From assembly GCF_943734655.1 (NCBI RefSeq), contig NC_071354.1:70329544-70393543 (forward strand): a stretch of DNA of 64,000 nt, in the 5' to 3' direction. The notes beneath the pieces are model-generated. The model saw only the letters and a program-made list of their open reading frames with translations. It was not told the origin of the DNA and ran no database searches. Positions within the stretch are counted from its first letter, which is position 1. Each line of letters opens with the position of its first letter. The stretch is from Sabethes cyaneus. Its lineage: Eukaryota > Arthropoda > Insecta > Diptera > Culicidae. A program made the translations under genes and the position numbers. Of this stretch, positions 45,401-59,700 are shown one piece after another.

Positions 45401-45850
45401 GAAGCAATTGACGGTTAAGTAATGAAATCTATCTATCTTTAAATATGTTCAATAAAACAAATTTAATAAGTTCATTTTAGTAAGTTCATTTAGCAGATAC
45501 CAGTCCAAATTTAACTTCACTGACATGACATGACAGCTAAAAGGGACGCCTCATATATTTTTCAACTCGCCATCTACCTTCTGACCATTTATGTTACCAA
45601 TCTCAATCTCCCCTTCCCCTTTGGACGTCACAGAAACAAAAAAAAAAAAGAAAAACAGTCAACCATGGATTTTTTACTGCTGTAAAAATGTACAACAGCA
45701 TTGTACAGGGCATAAAATTAATGAACTAAACACTGATTCAATACATGACCGACTTTATTATATCCTTTCACGGCAATTGTACAATACGAAATAATTTTCA
45801 TGTCTAATGATGTTACAGTATACGTTTTCTATTACACAAAGATAGCACAC
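42400..45850. other. No recognised gene
   Basis: Variable composition. 42990-43250 and 44580-44960 are richer in G+C, with CAG/ACG triplet runs (for example cagcagcagcag at 44918-44929). Open frames up to ~90 codons overlap on several strands without a family match. A host exon or promoter here cannot be excluded, but I cannot support one. Confidence 0.4.
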
Positions 45851-46275
45851 AGCCACAGACCCTTTGAGCCTCTCCCTTTCATGTATTTTGTCTTTGATGC
45901 ATTTATTATTAGTCTCAACCGTCGCCTATCTGCCATAGCTGGTCCCGATCGACTGTATCGTATGCTGCTTTGAAGACAATAAATATGTGATGTGTGAGCA
46001 CGTCGTACTTCCGACATTTCTGTAAGATAGTAAAAATTTGGTTCATAGTGGCCCGAATCCCCCTGGCAGGCTGATAATTTCCTAAAAAATCTTGCGCTAT
46101 CGATGCCAGCCGGTGTAACAGGATCTGCGAGAGTACCTTGTAGGTAGCGTTTATCAGCGTTAAGCCACGGTAGGTGTCCCCGTTAGAACCGATCACCCTT
46201 TTTGTAGATGGAACAAACCACCCCTTGAATCCATTTCTTCGGTAGCTTCTCCTCCTCCCAAATCCTAGAAATAAC
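45850..46275 (-). pseudogene. LINE RT fragment with internal deletion
   Basis: On the minus strand: EEEKLPKKWIQGVVCSIYKK (46253-46194), YRGLTLINATYKVLSQILLH, then FIVFKAAYDTVDRDQLWQI (45978-45922). The sequence then jumps straight to RRLRLIINASKTKYMKGRG (45924-45868), so motifs B and C (GLRQGD and FADD) are deleted. Compare with 10.99-11.3 kb. Confidence 0.7.
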
Positions 46276-46299
46276 CAACTTTAGAGACGCGTGGCTTGG

Positions 46300-47715
46300 A
46301 CTCAGACTTGGACTAGAACTAGGGTTAGGGCTAGGGCTATAGCAAGGGCTATAGCAAGGACTAGGATTAGGACTAGGATTGGGACTAGGACTAGGATTAG
46401 GACTAGGATTAGGACTAGGATTAGGACTAGGACTTAAACTTGGAATTGGACTTGGACTTGGACTCGAACTTGGACTTGGACTTGGACTTGGACTTGGACT
46501 TGGACTTGGACTTGGACTTGGACTTGGACTTGGACTTGGACTTGGACTTGGACTTGGACTTGGACATGGACTTGGACTTGGACTTGGACTTGGACTTGGA
46601 CTTGGACTTGGACTTGGACTTGGACTTGGACTTGGACTTGGACTTGGACTTGGACTTGGACTTGGACTTGGACTTGGACTTGGACTTGGACTTGGACTTG
46701 GACTTGGACTTGGACTTGGACTTGGACTTGGACTTGGACTTGGACTTGGACTTGGACTTGGACTTGGACTTGGACTTGGACTTGGACTTGGACTTGGACT
46801 TGGACTTGGACTTGGACTTGGACTTGGACTTGGACTTGGACTTGGACTTGGACTTGGACTTGGACTTGGACTTGGACTTGGACTTGGACTTGGACTTGGA
46901 CTTGGACTTGGACTTGGACTTGGACTTGGACTTGGACTTGGACTTGGACTTGGACTTGGACTTGGACTTGGACTTGGACTTGGACTTGGACTTGGACTTG
47001 GACTTGGACTTGGACTTGGACTTGGACTTGGACTTGGACTTGGACTTGGACTTGGACTTGGACTTGGACTTGGACTTGGACTTGGACTTGGACTTGGACT
47101 TGGACTTGGACTTGGACTTGGACTTAGACTTGGACTTGGACTTGGACTTGGACTTGGACTTGGACTTGGACTTGGACTTGGACTTGGACTTGGACTTGGA
47201 CTTGGACTTGGACTTGGACTTGGACTTGGACTTGGACTTGGACTTGGACTTGGACTTGAACTTGAACTTGAACTTGAACTTGAACTTGAACTTGGATTTA
47301 GACTTGGACTTGGATTTTGACTTGGACTAGACTCTAGACTTAAACTCGTACTTGGATTTGGACCTGGACTTGGATTTAGACTTTGACTTGGTCTTGGACC
47401 TGAACTTGCAGTTGAACTTGGACTTGGGCTTGGATTGGACTTGGAATAGAGCTTGGACTTGGACTTGGACTTGGACTTAAACTTGCACTAGGACTAGGCC
47501 TTGGACTTGAACTTAGACTTGGACCTGGACTTGGATTTGGACTTGGATTTGAACCTGGACTTGGATTTAGACCTGGACTTGGAAAATTACTTTGAAAATT
47601 ACGAAAACCGGACTTGGACTTGGACTTGGACTTGAACTTCGGCTTGGACTTCGGCTTGAGCTTGGTCTTAAGCTTAGGATTAGGCTTGACCTTGGGCTTG
47701 GTTTAGGCTGATCAC
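46300..47715. repeat. (GGACTT)n hexanucleotide array, about 1.4 kb
   Basis: The core from ~46470 to ~47257 is almost perfect GGACTT, with single-base exceptions near 46565 and 47126, then a short (GAACTT)n block at 47258-47292. The edges degrade into GGACTAGGATTA variants (46310-46440) and mixed GGACTTGGATTT variants (47293-47715). Because the unit is six bases, all frames stay open and would encode Gly-Leu or Leu-Asp dipeptides. There is no gene context, so I regard the >290-codon frames as artefacts. Confidence 0.9.
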
Positions 47716-48280
47716 TTTCGCCTGATTTTTCGAACTGGTATATCTTCTATCGACGCAACGCGGCCGATTTTGTGCGACGCACTACAACGATAGAAGGGAA
47801 TAAGAAAATGCTCATCAGTCAGACGCCTTGTTTACCAACCTATGACTGAACTGCGAGGAAGACAGAACTGTATCATCTAGGTACTTGACAAATGACGCAG
47901 TATTGCACGCTTGTTTCTCGGAATACCAATCAAATAGGAATCATTCCACGTAACCGATCAACACTTGTTCGCCCACGTGAATAAAGATCTCCGTCTTGCA
48001 TTGCAAGGAAAGTTTATTAATTCCTTCCTGAAACGTCGAAGTGGACGTCCCAACGGTGAAAAATAGTCAACTGAACTGCAGAGTATTCTCGGAAGACTGA
48101 TTAGCGGATAGGTGAACAACCTGGTCCAGGTTCTCGGACGAATAGTGGAGCTATATCCACGACACGATGAATACTACATCGTGAGAAATGTGAGGTATTT
48201 CTGCTGCATCCACTTCGAGCGAGTGGTTTGACGCAGTGAGCCAGCTAGTAACTGTTGAGAAGAATCGAGCCAGAAGTCAC
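47715..48280. other. No recognised gene
   Basis: May contain decayed LINE sequence upstream of the following linker fragment, but no motif is readable. Confidence 0.35.
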
Positions 48281-48700
48281 ATATTGGCTGCAACTGTGAT
48301 AAGCTAGAGCAGAGAGAGATACCGAGATGCTAGATATACTGAAAACAAACTTCACCGTCGTAAAAAACGCTAGCACTGCCACTGGGATCACGTTCTTGCG
48401 GAGGCGGAGAATTGCTTCGAGAGGCATGATCTGAGAAGTTTCTTTAATACGATCAATGAAATCAGGAACTGGACCGTGCCTACTCCTTTTATATGCAATA
48501 ACAAACAGGGAACCTGATTACTGAAAAATCAGAGGTGCCTAGACATTTGAAACAATATTTGTATGTATCGAATGTATCGAATGGTGAACAAGATGGAGCG
48601 GTCAACAGAAATAAGATAACTGAAAAGGACGGCATTCTCGCCGAGCTTTTGATAGTCGGGAAGGGACGTCAGGTCAGGTCAGGCATAAGCTACGTAGTAC
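48280..48700 (+). pseudogene. LINE EN-RT linker fragment
   Basis: Alternating frames give AEAENCFERHDLRSFFNTIN (48398-48457), a CNNKQG block, LITEKSEVPRHLKQYL (48516-48560), and NKITEKDGILAELL (48610-48651). This corresponds to the linker/RT N-terminal region of the LINE family. It meets an opposite-strand fragment at ~48710. Confidence 0.65.
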
Positions 48701-48709
48701 CTACGGACT

Positions 48710-49330
48710 GGTTAGAAGGTCTCATATACTACTACTTACTGCTTTACCAGCCGAGAACCGGGGTGGCTCTTGCCGTATCAAGAATTCCTCTCCATTGGGG
48801 TGTCCTGATAGGGTGTCGTCATTGTACTCGGACTTGGGATACTCGTCGCCAATTCGTTGGGCGTCTCGATACACAAAAGTTGGCTTCAACCTGGGCAAGC
48901 TATCTAGCTCGGTGGGTCCTCTATTCCTGGTGCCAGTCGGGTTCTTTAAGAGAACGGATTTCACTGCACAATCGTCCGTCATCCTTTCGCCAGGTGTACG
49001 TCTCCCAACTTTCGCCAGGTGTACGATGGCAATCTCTCCAAGCAGCGCCTGAAACTCGTGATTCATACACCTCCACCGCACTCCGCTTTCCTTTTGTACT
49101 CCGTCAAGAATAGTTCGCAAAACATTTCGTTCAAATACGGCAAGTGCACGTATGTCTTCCGTAAGCAACGTTTCAGTCTCAAGTCCGTAGAGGACTACCG
49201 GTCTGCTTGGCGTTTCGTACATCGTCAGCTTTGTGCGGCGTCGTATGCTCCTTGATCGAAGCGTCTTGCGGAGGGAAAAGCAGGCGCGATTTCCAGCTTG
49301 AATGCGTCGGTGGATCTCCTTACTCGTATT
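48710..49330 (-). pseudogene. LINE C-terminal fragment, inverted relative to neighbours
   Basis: The minus-strand open frame 49222-48722 reads MYETPSRPVVLYGLETETLL, then ALAVFERNVLRTILDGVQKE, RWRCMNHEFQALLGEIAIVH and LAKVGR. A shifted upstream part to ~49310 has the AGNRACFSLRKTLRS block. This is the C-terminal region after the RT thumb. The fragment is sandwiched between two plus-strand fragments. Confidence 0.75.
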
Positions 49331-49334
49331 ATTG

Positions 49335-50140
49335 TCGGCCTTTTTTACTTAAAGGGCCATGGACTCGAATGCAGCAATTACCGAGGCAATACTCTGCTTA
49401 ATTCTGCATACAAAATTCTTTACCACATCCTGTTTCTCAGACTGAGGCCGTTGCAGAAAACCTTTGTTGGCAAATACCAGTGTGGTTTTCTCGAGGGACG
49501 CTCCACGACGGACCAAATGTTCAGCTTGCGACAAATCCTCGATAAATTCTGGGAATTTAACCTGCAAATTCACCATTTGTTTGTAAATTTCAAGGCGGCG
49601 TACGATTCGGTTAAACGACATTAGCTTTAGTAGATTATGCTTGAACATGGTTGTCCATAAAAACTGATTAGGCTGCTATGTGCTACTCTTGATGGTTCAA
49701 AGTCAAGCGTCAGGATTGCGGGGGAGACAGCGGATTCGTTTGTGACTTTAGATGGTTTAAGGCAAAGTGACGGACTACCGTATTTGCTGTTTAACACTGC
49801 ATTGGAAGGTGCTACTCGAAGGGCAAGCGTGCAGATAAGCGGTATCATTATCACGAATTCTCACATGCTCCGAGGGTTAGCAGACGACATCGTTGAAAGA
49901 GAACGACCGAGCTCTTGGTGTTTTTGAGCGTAAGATCCTGTAACCAATTCTTAGCCAAGATGCGGATATTGTGAGGCGACAGAAGTCGACAACTTCGAAG
50001 CAGACCCTGTATCCGTTGGACGAGCGCTGTTGACGTGAATGCTAGAGCAGCGGGTATTAGGGGCGATTGGAGAGTGGCAGCTCAAGAATGCGATACGTGG
50101 ACACGGCCTCTGAATTCGGCACGGATTCGTTAAATAGATT
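49335..50140 (+). pseudogene. LINE RT and C-terminal tail
   Basis: Reads LECSNYRGNTLLNSAYKILY (49367-49426), VGKYQCGFLEGRSTTDQMFS (49466-49525), FVNFKAAYDSVKRH, TLDGSKSSVRIAGE, FVTLDGLRQSDGLPYLLFN and SHMLRGLADDIV (49858-49893). The palm motif is LADD rather than FADD. After a deletion the C-terminal tail GRPCIRWTSAVDVNARAAGI (about 50000-50060) and RVAAQECDTWTRPLNSARIR follow to a stop near 50135. Several frameshifts. Closest in wording to the 40.9-42.4 kb copy. Confidence 0.75.
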
Positions 50141-53100
50141 GTCGCCAAAAAAGGAATGTAAAGAATGTAAGATCCGGTGGAGGCAAAATGATTATAACTT
50201 CATACTTATTTCCAACTGATTCTATCCCCATTAGGGCAGTGGTATTTATATTCTAAAACTCACAAACTATTAATACAGACACAAATGATGTTATCAGTAC
50301 CTTAGCGTCTTTGTTCTATTGTGGCACTATTATCATGCCGAGTCCTGAGAATCTTCTGTTGCAAGAGCGTTTATTGTGTTTATTAGTGCAGATACGCATT
50401 TCATGTCGCTGAGTATTTGAATGAGTATTTGATTTGTCGAAAACACGTATTTTTGACTGATACAATGAAAACACACAACCTTTGAAAAACGAATGTTAGC
50501 AAAGGCACATTGGTATGATACTGACTTCACCGTCAGTCATCGTTATGTTTATAGACAAACAATGAGGTGCAGCCTCAAAAAATAACCGGATTGTATGATG
50601 AATCCCAATACAGCTACCAACTATACCACACTAAGCTTGCTGCTATTTTTTGTGATAATTACGCAACTATTTAGTTGTTGTCGTCTCTCGGTCAGCAATC
50701 AGCAATTAGTACCAGCGACACTTACACTCAGTAAATTGCAGATACTAACTAAGGACTCACAAAGTAATTAACCACATAACAAATGGCACATGTTTGACTG
50801 GACAACTAAAGTTTAGCAACGTAACGTCATTCTTGCAAAATTGCAGAGGTTAAAATTCATCTTAAGTCAAAGAAAAATAGGGCTACATAAAACGTTCCAA
50901 CGATGCAACCGAAGCATCCAAAGTTATGCACAGCAATAAATGCTTAATTTCATTTGAATTATATGTTACCGTTACAAAGCACATGGACGCGCTAAGAGCA
51001 ATAACTTTTTCCGACGGCTAAAATTAAGTGTTCATTTTACACATCACCAAGCTTGCAACACATTTCAAATGCCTTAGCTATGAATGGGATTGTATTTTTT
51101 TTTGCGAAATCTCTATTGTTGTTTATAATGCTCATGTTTATGCAACCTACTACCTCGGTACGGATCTAATAAATAGCTAGTTTATTTCTTTTTTTGTTGA
51201 TTGTTCATTGCCGTACCAGGACCATATTCAGGACAGTGCCCAATTTTGAACAACAGTAGATAGTTCTTCAATTTTAACAAAATTCTCATTATTTTACAAT
51301 TTAAAGATTACATCATGACTTTATTGCTTAAATAGCTAGATTTTTTTTCAATGTTCAAGAAAAATCTGCAACTGTACAGAAATAGGCACTGTCTTAGATA
51401 TAGTGCTGACACGGTAGCTTATAATGTTTTTTTAAACATTTTGATGCTATATGTACTTTTCTTAATTGGAAATCTATAGCAATTTTATTACTGTGAACTA
51501 TTTATTGCACATTTCAACAACAGTAAACTCACCTTGCATATGCTTTTTGTTCTGTTTAGTGCTCATCATGTGTATAAAAATGGCAAAAAATATTTCCTCA
51601 AACAGTAGAGTTTCTAAAGCTGCTTATTTGAGAGTATACGCAATCTATCTTAGTATGAAATTTACGATTTAGTTTACTACTTTGTTTGCTTGATTTGCTT
51701 GGTTGGCAAACTTTGAATAATAAATGATGACTACAACTGCTGATCGCCGATGCAAAATGCTCTGAAATTGCTCTGATTGGTAGAATTAGAATAATGACTA
51801 ATTTAGAGCGAAGGTCAACCTAAAAAGTTGCTATGCGTGTGATTTGTCCTCAGGCAATGGACGACACCAACTAGTACTACATGCAAACTTAAACAGTCCA
51901 ATTACTGTTGCGACTGTTTTAGACTTTTATGCACAATGGTATTTGCCAAGGCGATTTCTATCATTAAATGCTACAATTTCAAAATGTGTTTACCTATTGA
52001 TAGGTTAGATTTAGCTAAAACGCTGTTAAAAGTATTTGAAATATCCTTAAAGTGTACAGACTTAGATTTTGAGTAGTCTATAAGCTAACTAACCTAAAAT
52101 TTGATAAAAGTAAAAATATCCATCCAAAGATAATGATATTTAAGGGTGTGAATTCCAAAATAAGCAAATCAATTTTGTAAATATGATCATAGATAAACAG
52201 GAAAATGAGATTACTTTTCCAAACTTGACGGTGTTACTGAATCTCAGAACATTGACCGCATTGAGTTTTAAAACGTATAAACAAACTTTCGTTTTCGAGC
52301 AGTTCTAATACACAACCCTCTAAGGGCAAACAACAACACAACAAATTGAAAACACTATTTCGTAGATCTAAATTTAAAATTCCATCTCATATAAAGTAAA
52401 ATTTTATGCAAGGCAAATCTCAGTCGCATCGCATGGCAAAAATAACGGCAAAATAGTAACGCAAGCCAATCCGCACGCAATGATGGGTTCTCTGAACAAA
52501 ACAAAAACAACATCTCGTGATACTAAACTAGAGATGTTTCTATCTTATTAACTCGTGGAAACAAATGAACGGAGAAATTCGTACTCAGCGAAGATCAACA
52601 TCATCGAAATTGGTATTACTTTGCTTTCGTTGTAGACAAAAATCCTTTTGTCTTGCCATCACGGACTTTTTAAAACAGAAAAACATGCTGCCGTACCACC
52701 CACCGTAGTGAAACTCGTTGAAGTAAAAGTAAAAGTTCATCAAATTAGATGAAAATAGTTTCGTTTTTCTTATTATGTGAGTAAACATATTTGATTATAT
52801 TTTTTACGTATTATAGAATGGGAAGCGATCCCTTCGACAAACTAACGATGACTCATATTCCTTCGTAGAGTGTCACAGTTACTACTTGATTTTTCCAAAT
52901 GTAGGTTGAATTTGTACATTTAGAAAGATAAAACTTTATCGTTTAACTGTTGCTACGATTTGTTTATAATTCTAACGAATTTATTTTTCGGAACCAAACT
53001 GATTTTTTTCTCATTATTTTTCTCATTAAGATACTCAATCATTTTCAAACAGCTGTTTCAAAATCTGTAAGCATATCATTAACCATTGATCCCTGTATTA

Positions 53101-53400
53101 CTTTAGTTCGCTTTGTTCAACGACCTTAAGCCAGCCAATAATGAACCGTTAATCTCCTAGTTGTCACTGACCAGTCCCACTATGTATCAAATTTTAAACC
53201 AGCCTTAGGTACTTCGATAGTTTTACCCTTGAAAAGGATTCCATAGGGTTAAAAAGCTGACTTAAACTAGCTTCAGGAAGAAGTCTGATTTGGAAGAAGT
53301 CTGAGAATTTATAGTGGCTTAAATACCGTTAATTCAAATATCAGTTCAGTCACTTCTCCTCCTTCTCTAAAAGTTTAGAGTTGGGATGGATCATACTGTA
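50140..53400. other. AT-rich, no recognised gene or repeat
   Basis: Over 3 kb of low-G+C, apparently non-repetitive sequence with only short open frames. The longest stretch without recognisable transposon sequence in this part of the window. Could be intron, 3' UTR or intergenic DNA. Confidence 0.45.
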
Positions 53401-54605
53401 TCAGGAACTTGACTCCATCGATACTCGGTCATGGGATATTCGTGTCCTACTTGTTGAGTATCTCGACACTCACAAGCTTCAATCTGGTTGAGTCATCTTG
53501 CCCTTTCAGAACCTCTATTCAGGTGCGGATGTTGCACAGTTGTCCGGTATTCTTGCGACGTGGCCGACCCACCGTAGTATCCCGAGTTTCTCGTAATACA
53601 TACGTAGGCTCGTAGTGCACTCAACTGCATCACTCTCTAGCTCCACTTTCCGTTTGTACTCCGCCAAAAATAGTTCGCAACAACTTTCGTTCAAATACGA
53701 CAAGTGCACGTGTGTCTTCCGTAAGCAATGTTTCAGTCTCAAGTCCGTAGAGGACTACCGGTCTGATTAGCGTTTTGTACATCGCCAGCTTTGTGCGGCG
53801 GCGTATGCTCCTTGATCAAAGCATCTTGCAGAGAGAAAAGTTGGTTCGTCTTCCAGTTTAAATGCGTCGGTGAATCTCTCGTATTATTGTCGGTGGTGAC
53901 CAGAAATTCCAAATATATGAATTTATCAACCACTTCCAGTTCATCGCAGTTAATAGTGACTGCCCGTAAGAAGCGAACGTTGTTTTCTGTGATACGTCTT
54001 CCTATCATATATTTCGATGCATTAATTCATAGCCCAATCCTCCTAACCTCCATTTTTAATCTGGCGTAGATTGCCTCCGACATCCCAAGGTTTCAAGTAA
54101 TGATGCCGAGGTCGCCTGCGAAGGCTAGGAGTTGGCTGCTTATGCTGAAGATTGTTCCTCTCGTTTCGATGCCCGCTCGCCGGATCATACCTTTAGTGAT
54201 ATTGAATAACATACAGGACAGTCCATTCCTTTCCGTAACCCTCTGCTCGATTCGAAGGTACTCGAGAGTGCCTCCGAAAAACGCACGCTCCAGGGTAACC
54301 TTGATCAGCCGCGTCAGTTTGTACTTAAAAATGTTTTCCCGCGTCATCTGCCATAGGTGTTTGCGTTTGACGGTATCGTATGTTGCCCTGAAATCCACGA
54401 AAATATGATGCTTGGTTACGATGTACTATCGACATTTCTGTAGGATTTGTTTGATAAGAAATTTTGATCCGTAGTACCACGGACTCCCATAAACCCGTCT
54501 GATACTACCCTACGATTTCCTTTGCTGTTGGGGATAGACGACGTCACAAAATTTGAGATAGTACCTTGTAGATGGCGTTGATCAGCGTAATGCCGCAGTA
54601 ATAAC
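53400..54605 (-). pseudogene. LINE RT to C-terminus, FAGD catalytic mutation
   Basis: On the minus strand from 54605: YCGITLINAIYKVLSQIL (54590-54537), a degenerate middle, DFRATYDTVKRKHLWQMTRE (54395-54336), LTRLIKVTLERAFF, RNGLSCMLFNITKGMIRRAG, and SQLLAFAGDLGIIT (about 54137-54096). FADD is FAGD here (54111-54122). Then come VVDKFIYLEFLVTTDNNTRD (53946-53887), IKEHTPPHKAGDVQNANQTG, and the C-terminal ILRWVGHVARIPD (53575-53537). Several stops. The upstream end meets the SINE at ~54610. Confidence 0.75.
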
Positions 54606-54609
54606 AATA

Positions 54610-54740
54610 ATTGAAAGGGGTCAGTCCCGGCGTAGTGGTTAACATTCACGCCTCTCACGCCAAGGACCCGGGTTCAAATCCCAGCCCTGCAGAAGTCACG
54701 AATGACCCAAGCTGGTGGAAGTGACTATAATCGACCCCGT
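54610..54740 (+). mobile_element. tRNA-derived SINE fragment
   Basis: A box-A-like CGGCGTAGTGG (54628-54638) is followed 33 bases later by a box-B-like GGTTCAAATCC (54671-54681), the RNA polymerase III internal promoter arrangement of tRNA-derived SINEs. The intervening anticodon-region sequence does not fold into a proper tRNA arm, so this is not a tRNA gene. The body AAGTCACGAATGACCCAAGC then TGG continues to ~54735, where a LINE begins. Confidence 0.65.
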
Positions 54741-55540
54741 GATTTTCGATTACGGGTACCAAAATAGAGTAGTGCCGCGCACAGAATATGTTCGTGACCT
54801 GGGTGTAATATTCGACCGCGCGCTCTCCTACAATAGACACATTGATAATGTAATCAAGGAAAGCCTGAAACTGTTCTCGTTCATTAGAAGATTTGGCCGT
54901 GACCTCAAAGATCCTTATGCTATATTAGCAGTCTACAAATGTCTTGTTAGAAGCAAATTGGACTATGCTAGCGTAATATGGCACCCGCAACACGTAACTG
55001 ACATTCAGCGAATAGAAGGAATCCAGAAGAGATTCGTTAGATTTGCTCTCAGAAATCTCGGATGGATCGGAGAAGAGCTACCACCTTATCCGGACCTGTG
55101 CTGCCTGGTAGACCTTGACTCGGTCCTCGCGAGGCATAAGATAGCCGACATCGTGTTCTTCCCGAATATTCTTGCAGGACGAACTGTCAGCCAACCTCTT
55201 GCCAGCCGATTAATATTGAACGATAGTCCAGTCTCGCTACGGCGAAGGAGGACCTTCGAGCCACCGTTGCGAACTAGGAACTACACGCAGAATGAGCCTA
55301 CGTCCCGCTTCATGAATGCCTACAATACACTGCAGGAAATTGTCACCATTGATATGAGCCCAGATACAATTAGACATAAGCTTAGATTATATTTTAGAGA
55401 ACAATTGTATTAGTGTCTTTATTGTTTATATGTATTATTCATTTTAAGGAGTGTGTTTTATGTTTATGTTTTGTAACTAGGTTAAGATTGGGTAACGGGC
55501 TCAAAGCCTATATTCAAATACATACAATACAATACAATCG
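54735..55540 (+). pseudogene. 5'-truncated jockey-like LINE, intact C-terminal frame
   Basis: An uninterrupted frame (54715-55413, 232 codons, of which the first ~6 derive from the SINE side) begins within the RT thumb: YVRDLGVIFDRALSYNRHID, LFSFIRRFGRDLKDPYAILA, LVRSKLDYASVIWHPQHVTD, IQRIEGIQKRFVRFALRNLG, then the C-terminal tail RTRNYTQNEPTSRFMNAYN. This is the conserved post-palm region of jockey-type LINE RTs. The catalytic palm is missing through 5' truncation. The 3' UTR ends in an ACAATACAATACAATC simple tail (~55540). Absence of stops suggests a fairly recent insertion. Confidence 0.75.
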
Positions 55541-55860
55541 GAAAAAACAATAATTGAGCCGATTCAATAACTAGATCAATGGAAGCAAAATCTGTTATCT
55601 AGGGTCAGGTTTGGTCATATCTGGATATGTTTGGAGGACTCCGGGAACCCCTAGAGCAGTCAATAACACCATGTGGTCTATGTTTGATAATATATCCTGT
55701 CTGGAATTGGCCATTGTGGTTCTAGGTACTCATTTTGGCTTACATGGATCTATTTTAAAAATTTTAGTGTGATTTACGTATGTATGATGAATTTTTGTTC
55801 AAGTTCGAAACTGGTCCTTTCCTAATGGTTCACAGGTGATTGAAAAGTAGTAGGTGGTCT
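55540..55860. other. No recognisable feature
   Basis: AT-rich spacer, nothing assignable. Confidence 0.35.
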
Positions 55861-56243
55861 CTCATAAGTAGGAAGGAAGGCTCAAATGGGTACAAGGGTG
55901 CGCTTCTCTTGCATTTGGAACGATAGCAGTTGTACAAGTGGCTGGACGACAAGACGAGATTTCAGTTTTCTGAAAGGAGAGTATGGGGTGGCTATTGACA
56001 AGGGGGAGGTTCAGAAACGTAAAAAAAGGCTTTGTGTCGTATTATAGGGCTTACCGAAAAGAAAACAGATTTACAAGTTTGACAACAGGAGGGGGAGCTG
56101 ACAAAGGGTAGACACATTCAAGTGAAGGAAAAGGGTTTTGTTTCTGGCATTATGAGAATTTTTGTTACAGAATAGAAATAGGTACAATAGTACAAGTGGC
56201 TGAGAGACAAAGGGGCCCCCAGTAAGATCGGGCCCTTAGCCAG
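55860..56243 (+). mobile_element. Degenerate Helitron 3' portion (same family as 59701-60511)
   Basis: Shares GGGGTGGC, GGGAGCTGACAAA, GTACAAGTGGCTGAGAGACA and AAGG with 60241-60511. It ends with a decayed hairpin, CCCCCAGTAAGATCGGG, and CCCTTAGCCAG followed by T. The terminal tetranucleotide is CCAG instead of CTAG. Confidence 0.6.
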
Positions 56244-56740
56244 TAAATTATAAAGATTAGAGGGCCGAGCACACTGCCTTCAGGAACACCAAACGATATG
56301 TGAAATATTTTAGGAAGTTTACTTAAAGGAAAGCTTTGCGGTCGTTATGGTTCGGTGTACCATGCGGTAAATCCGATGTATTTCAGTATTTTAGCCTAGC
56401 TTAGTTTACAATGGATGGCGGAGTTCTAAGGGCGAGTGGTTGACTTACTGAAACAATTACACATCAAAGAAACATAGCCGAAATGCCATGTTTTTTAATC
56501 CATAATTTTTAATTCCTGATTTAAATTTTGTAGGTTTTTCTGCGTATTTTGATGCCCTAGTTCCCTAGGGCAGGAAATTTAAACATACACCTAAATATTC
56601 CAGTGAACCGCCGAATAAACTCGAGGTACAAGAAACGTCGTGACATCATGTTTTTCGAACTTCTACGAATGTACCTTTTTCTAGGAAACTATTGCAAACT
56701 TTATATTTTAATTTTTTTGTATAAGTGAACAGCATTAATC

Positions 56741-56741
<1 letters not shown>
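56244..56741. other. No recognisable feature
   Basis: AT-rich spacer between Helitron remnants, nothing assignable. Confidence 0.35.

Positions 56742-56810
<69 letters not shown>
56742..56810. repeat. (TA)n microsatellite, left of Helitron
   Basis: Almost pure TA dinucleotides, immediately before the TC start of the Helitron at 56811. Confidence 0.9.

Positions 56811-59700
<2,890 letters not shown>

Noticed and set aside
46379..47330. Two overlapping ~300-codon open frames encoding Gly-Leu and Leu-Asp dipeptide repeats
   Set aside because: They are inevitable products of an uninterrupted six-base repeat. There is no start context, no non-repetitive domain and no neighbouring gene.
54620..54695. 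Possible functional tRNA gene
   Set aside because: Box A and box B are present, but the anticodon arm does not fold with a 5-bp stem and 7-base loop and there is no paired acceptor stem. Better explained as a SINE head.
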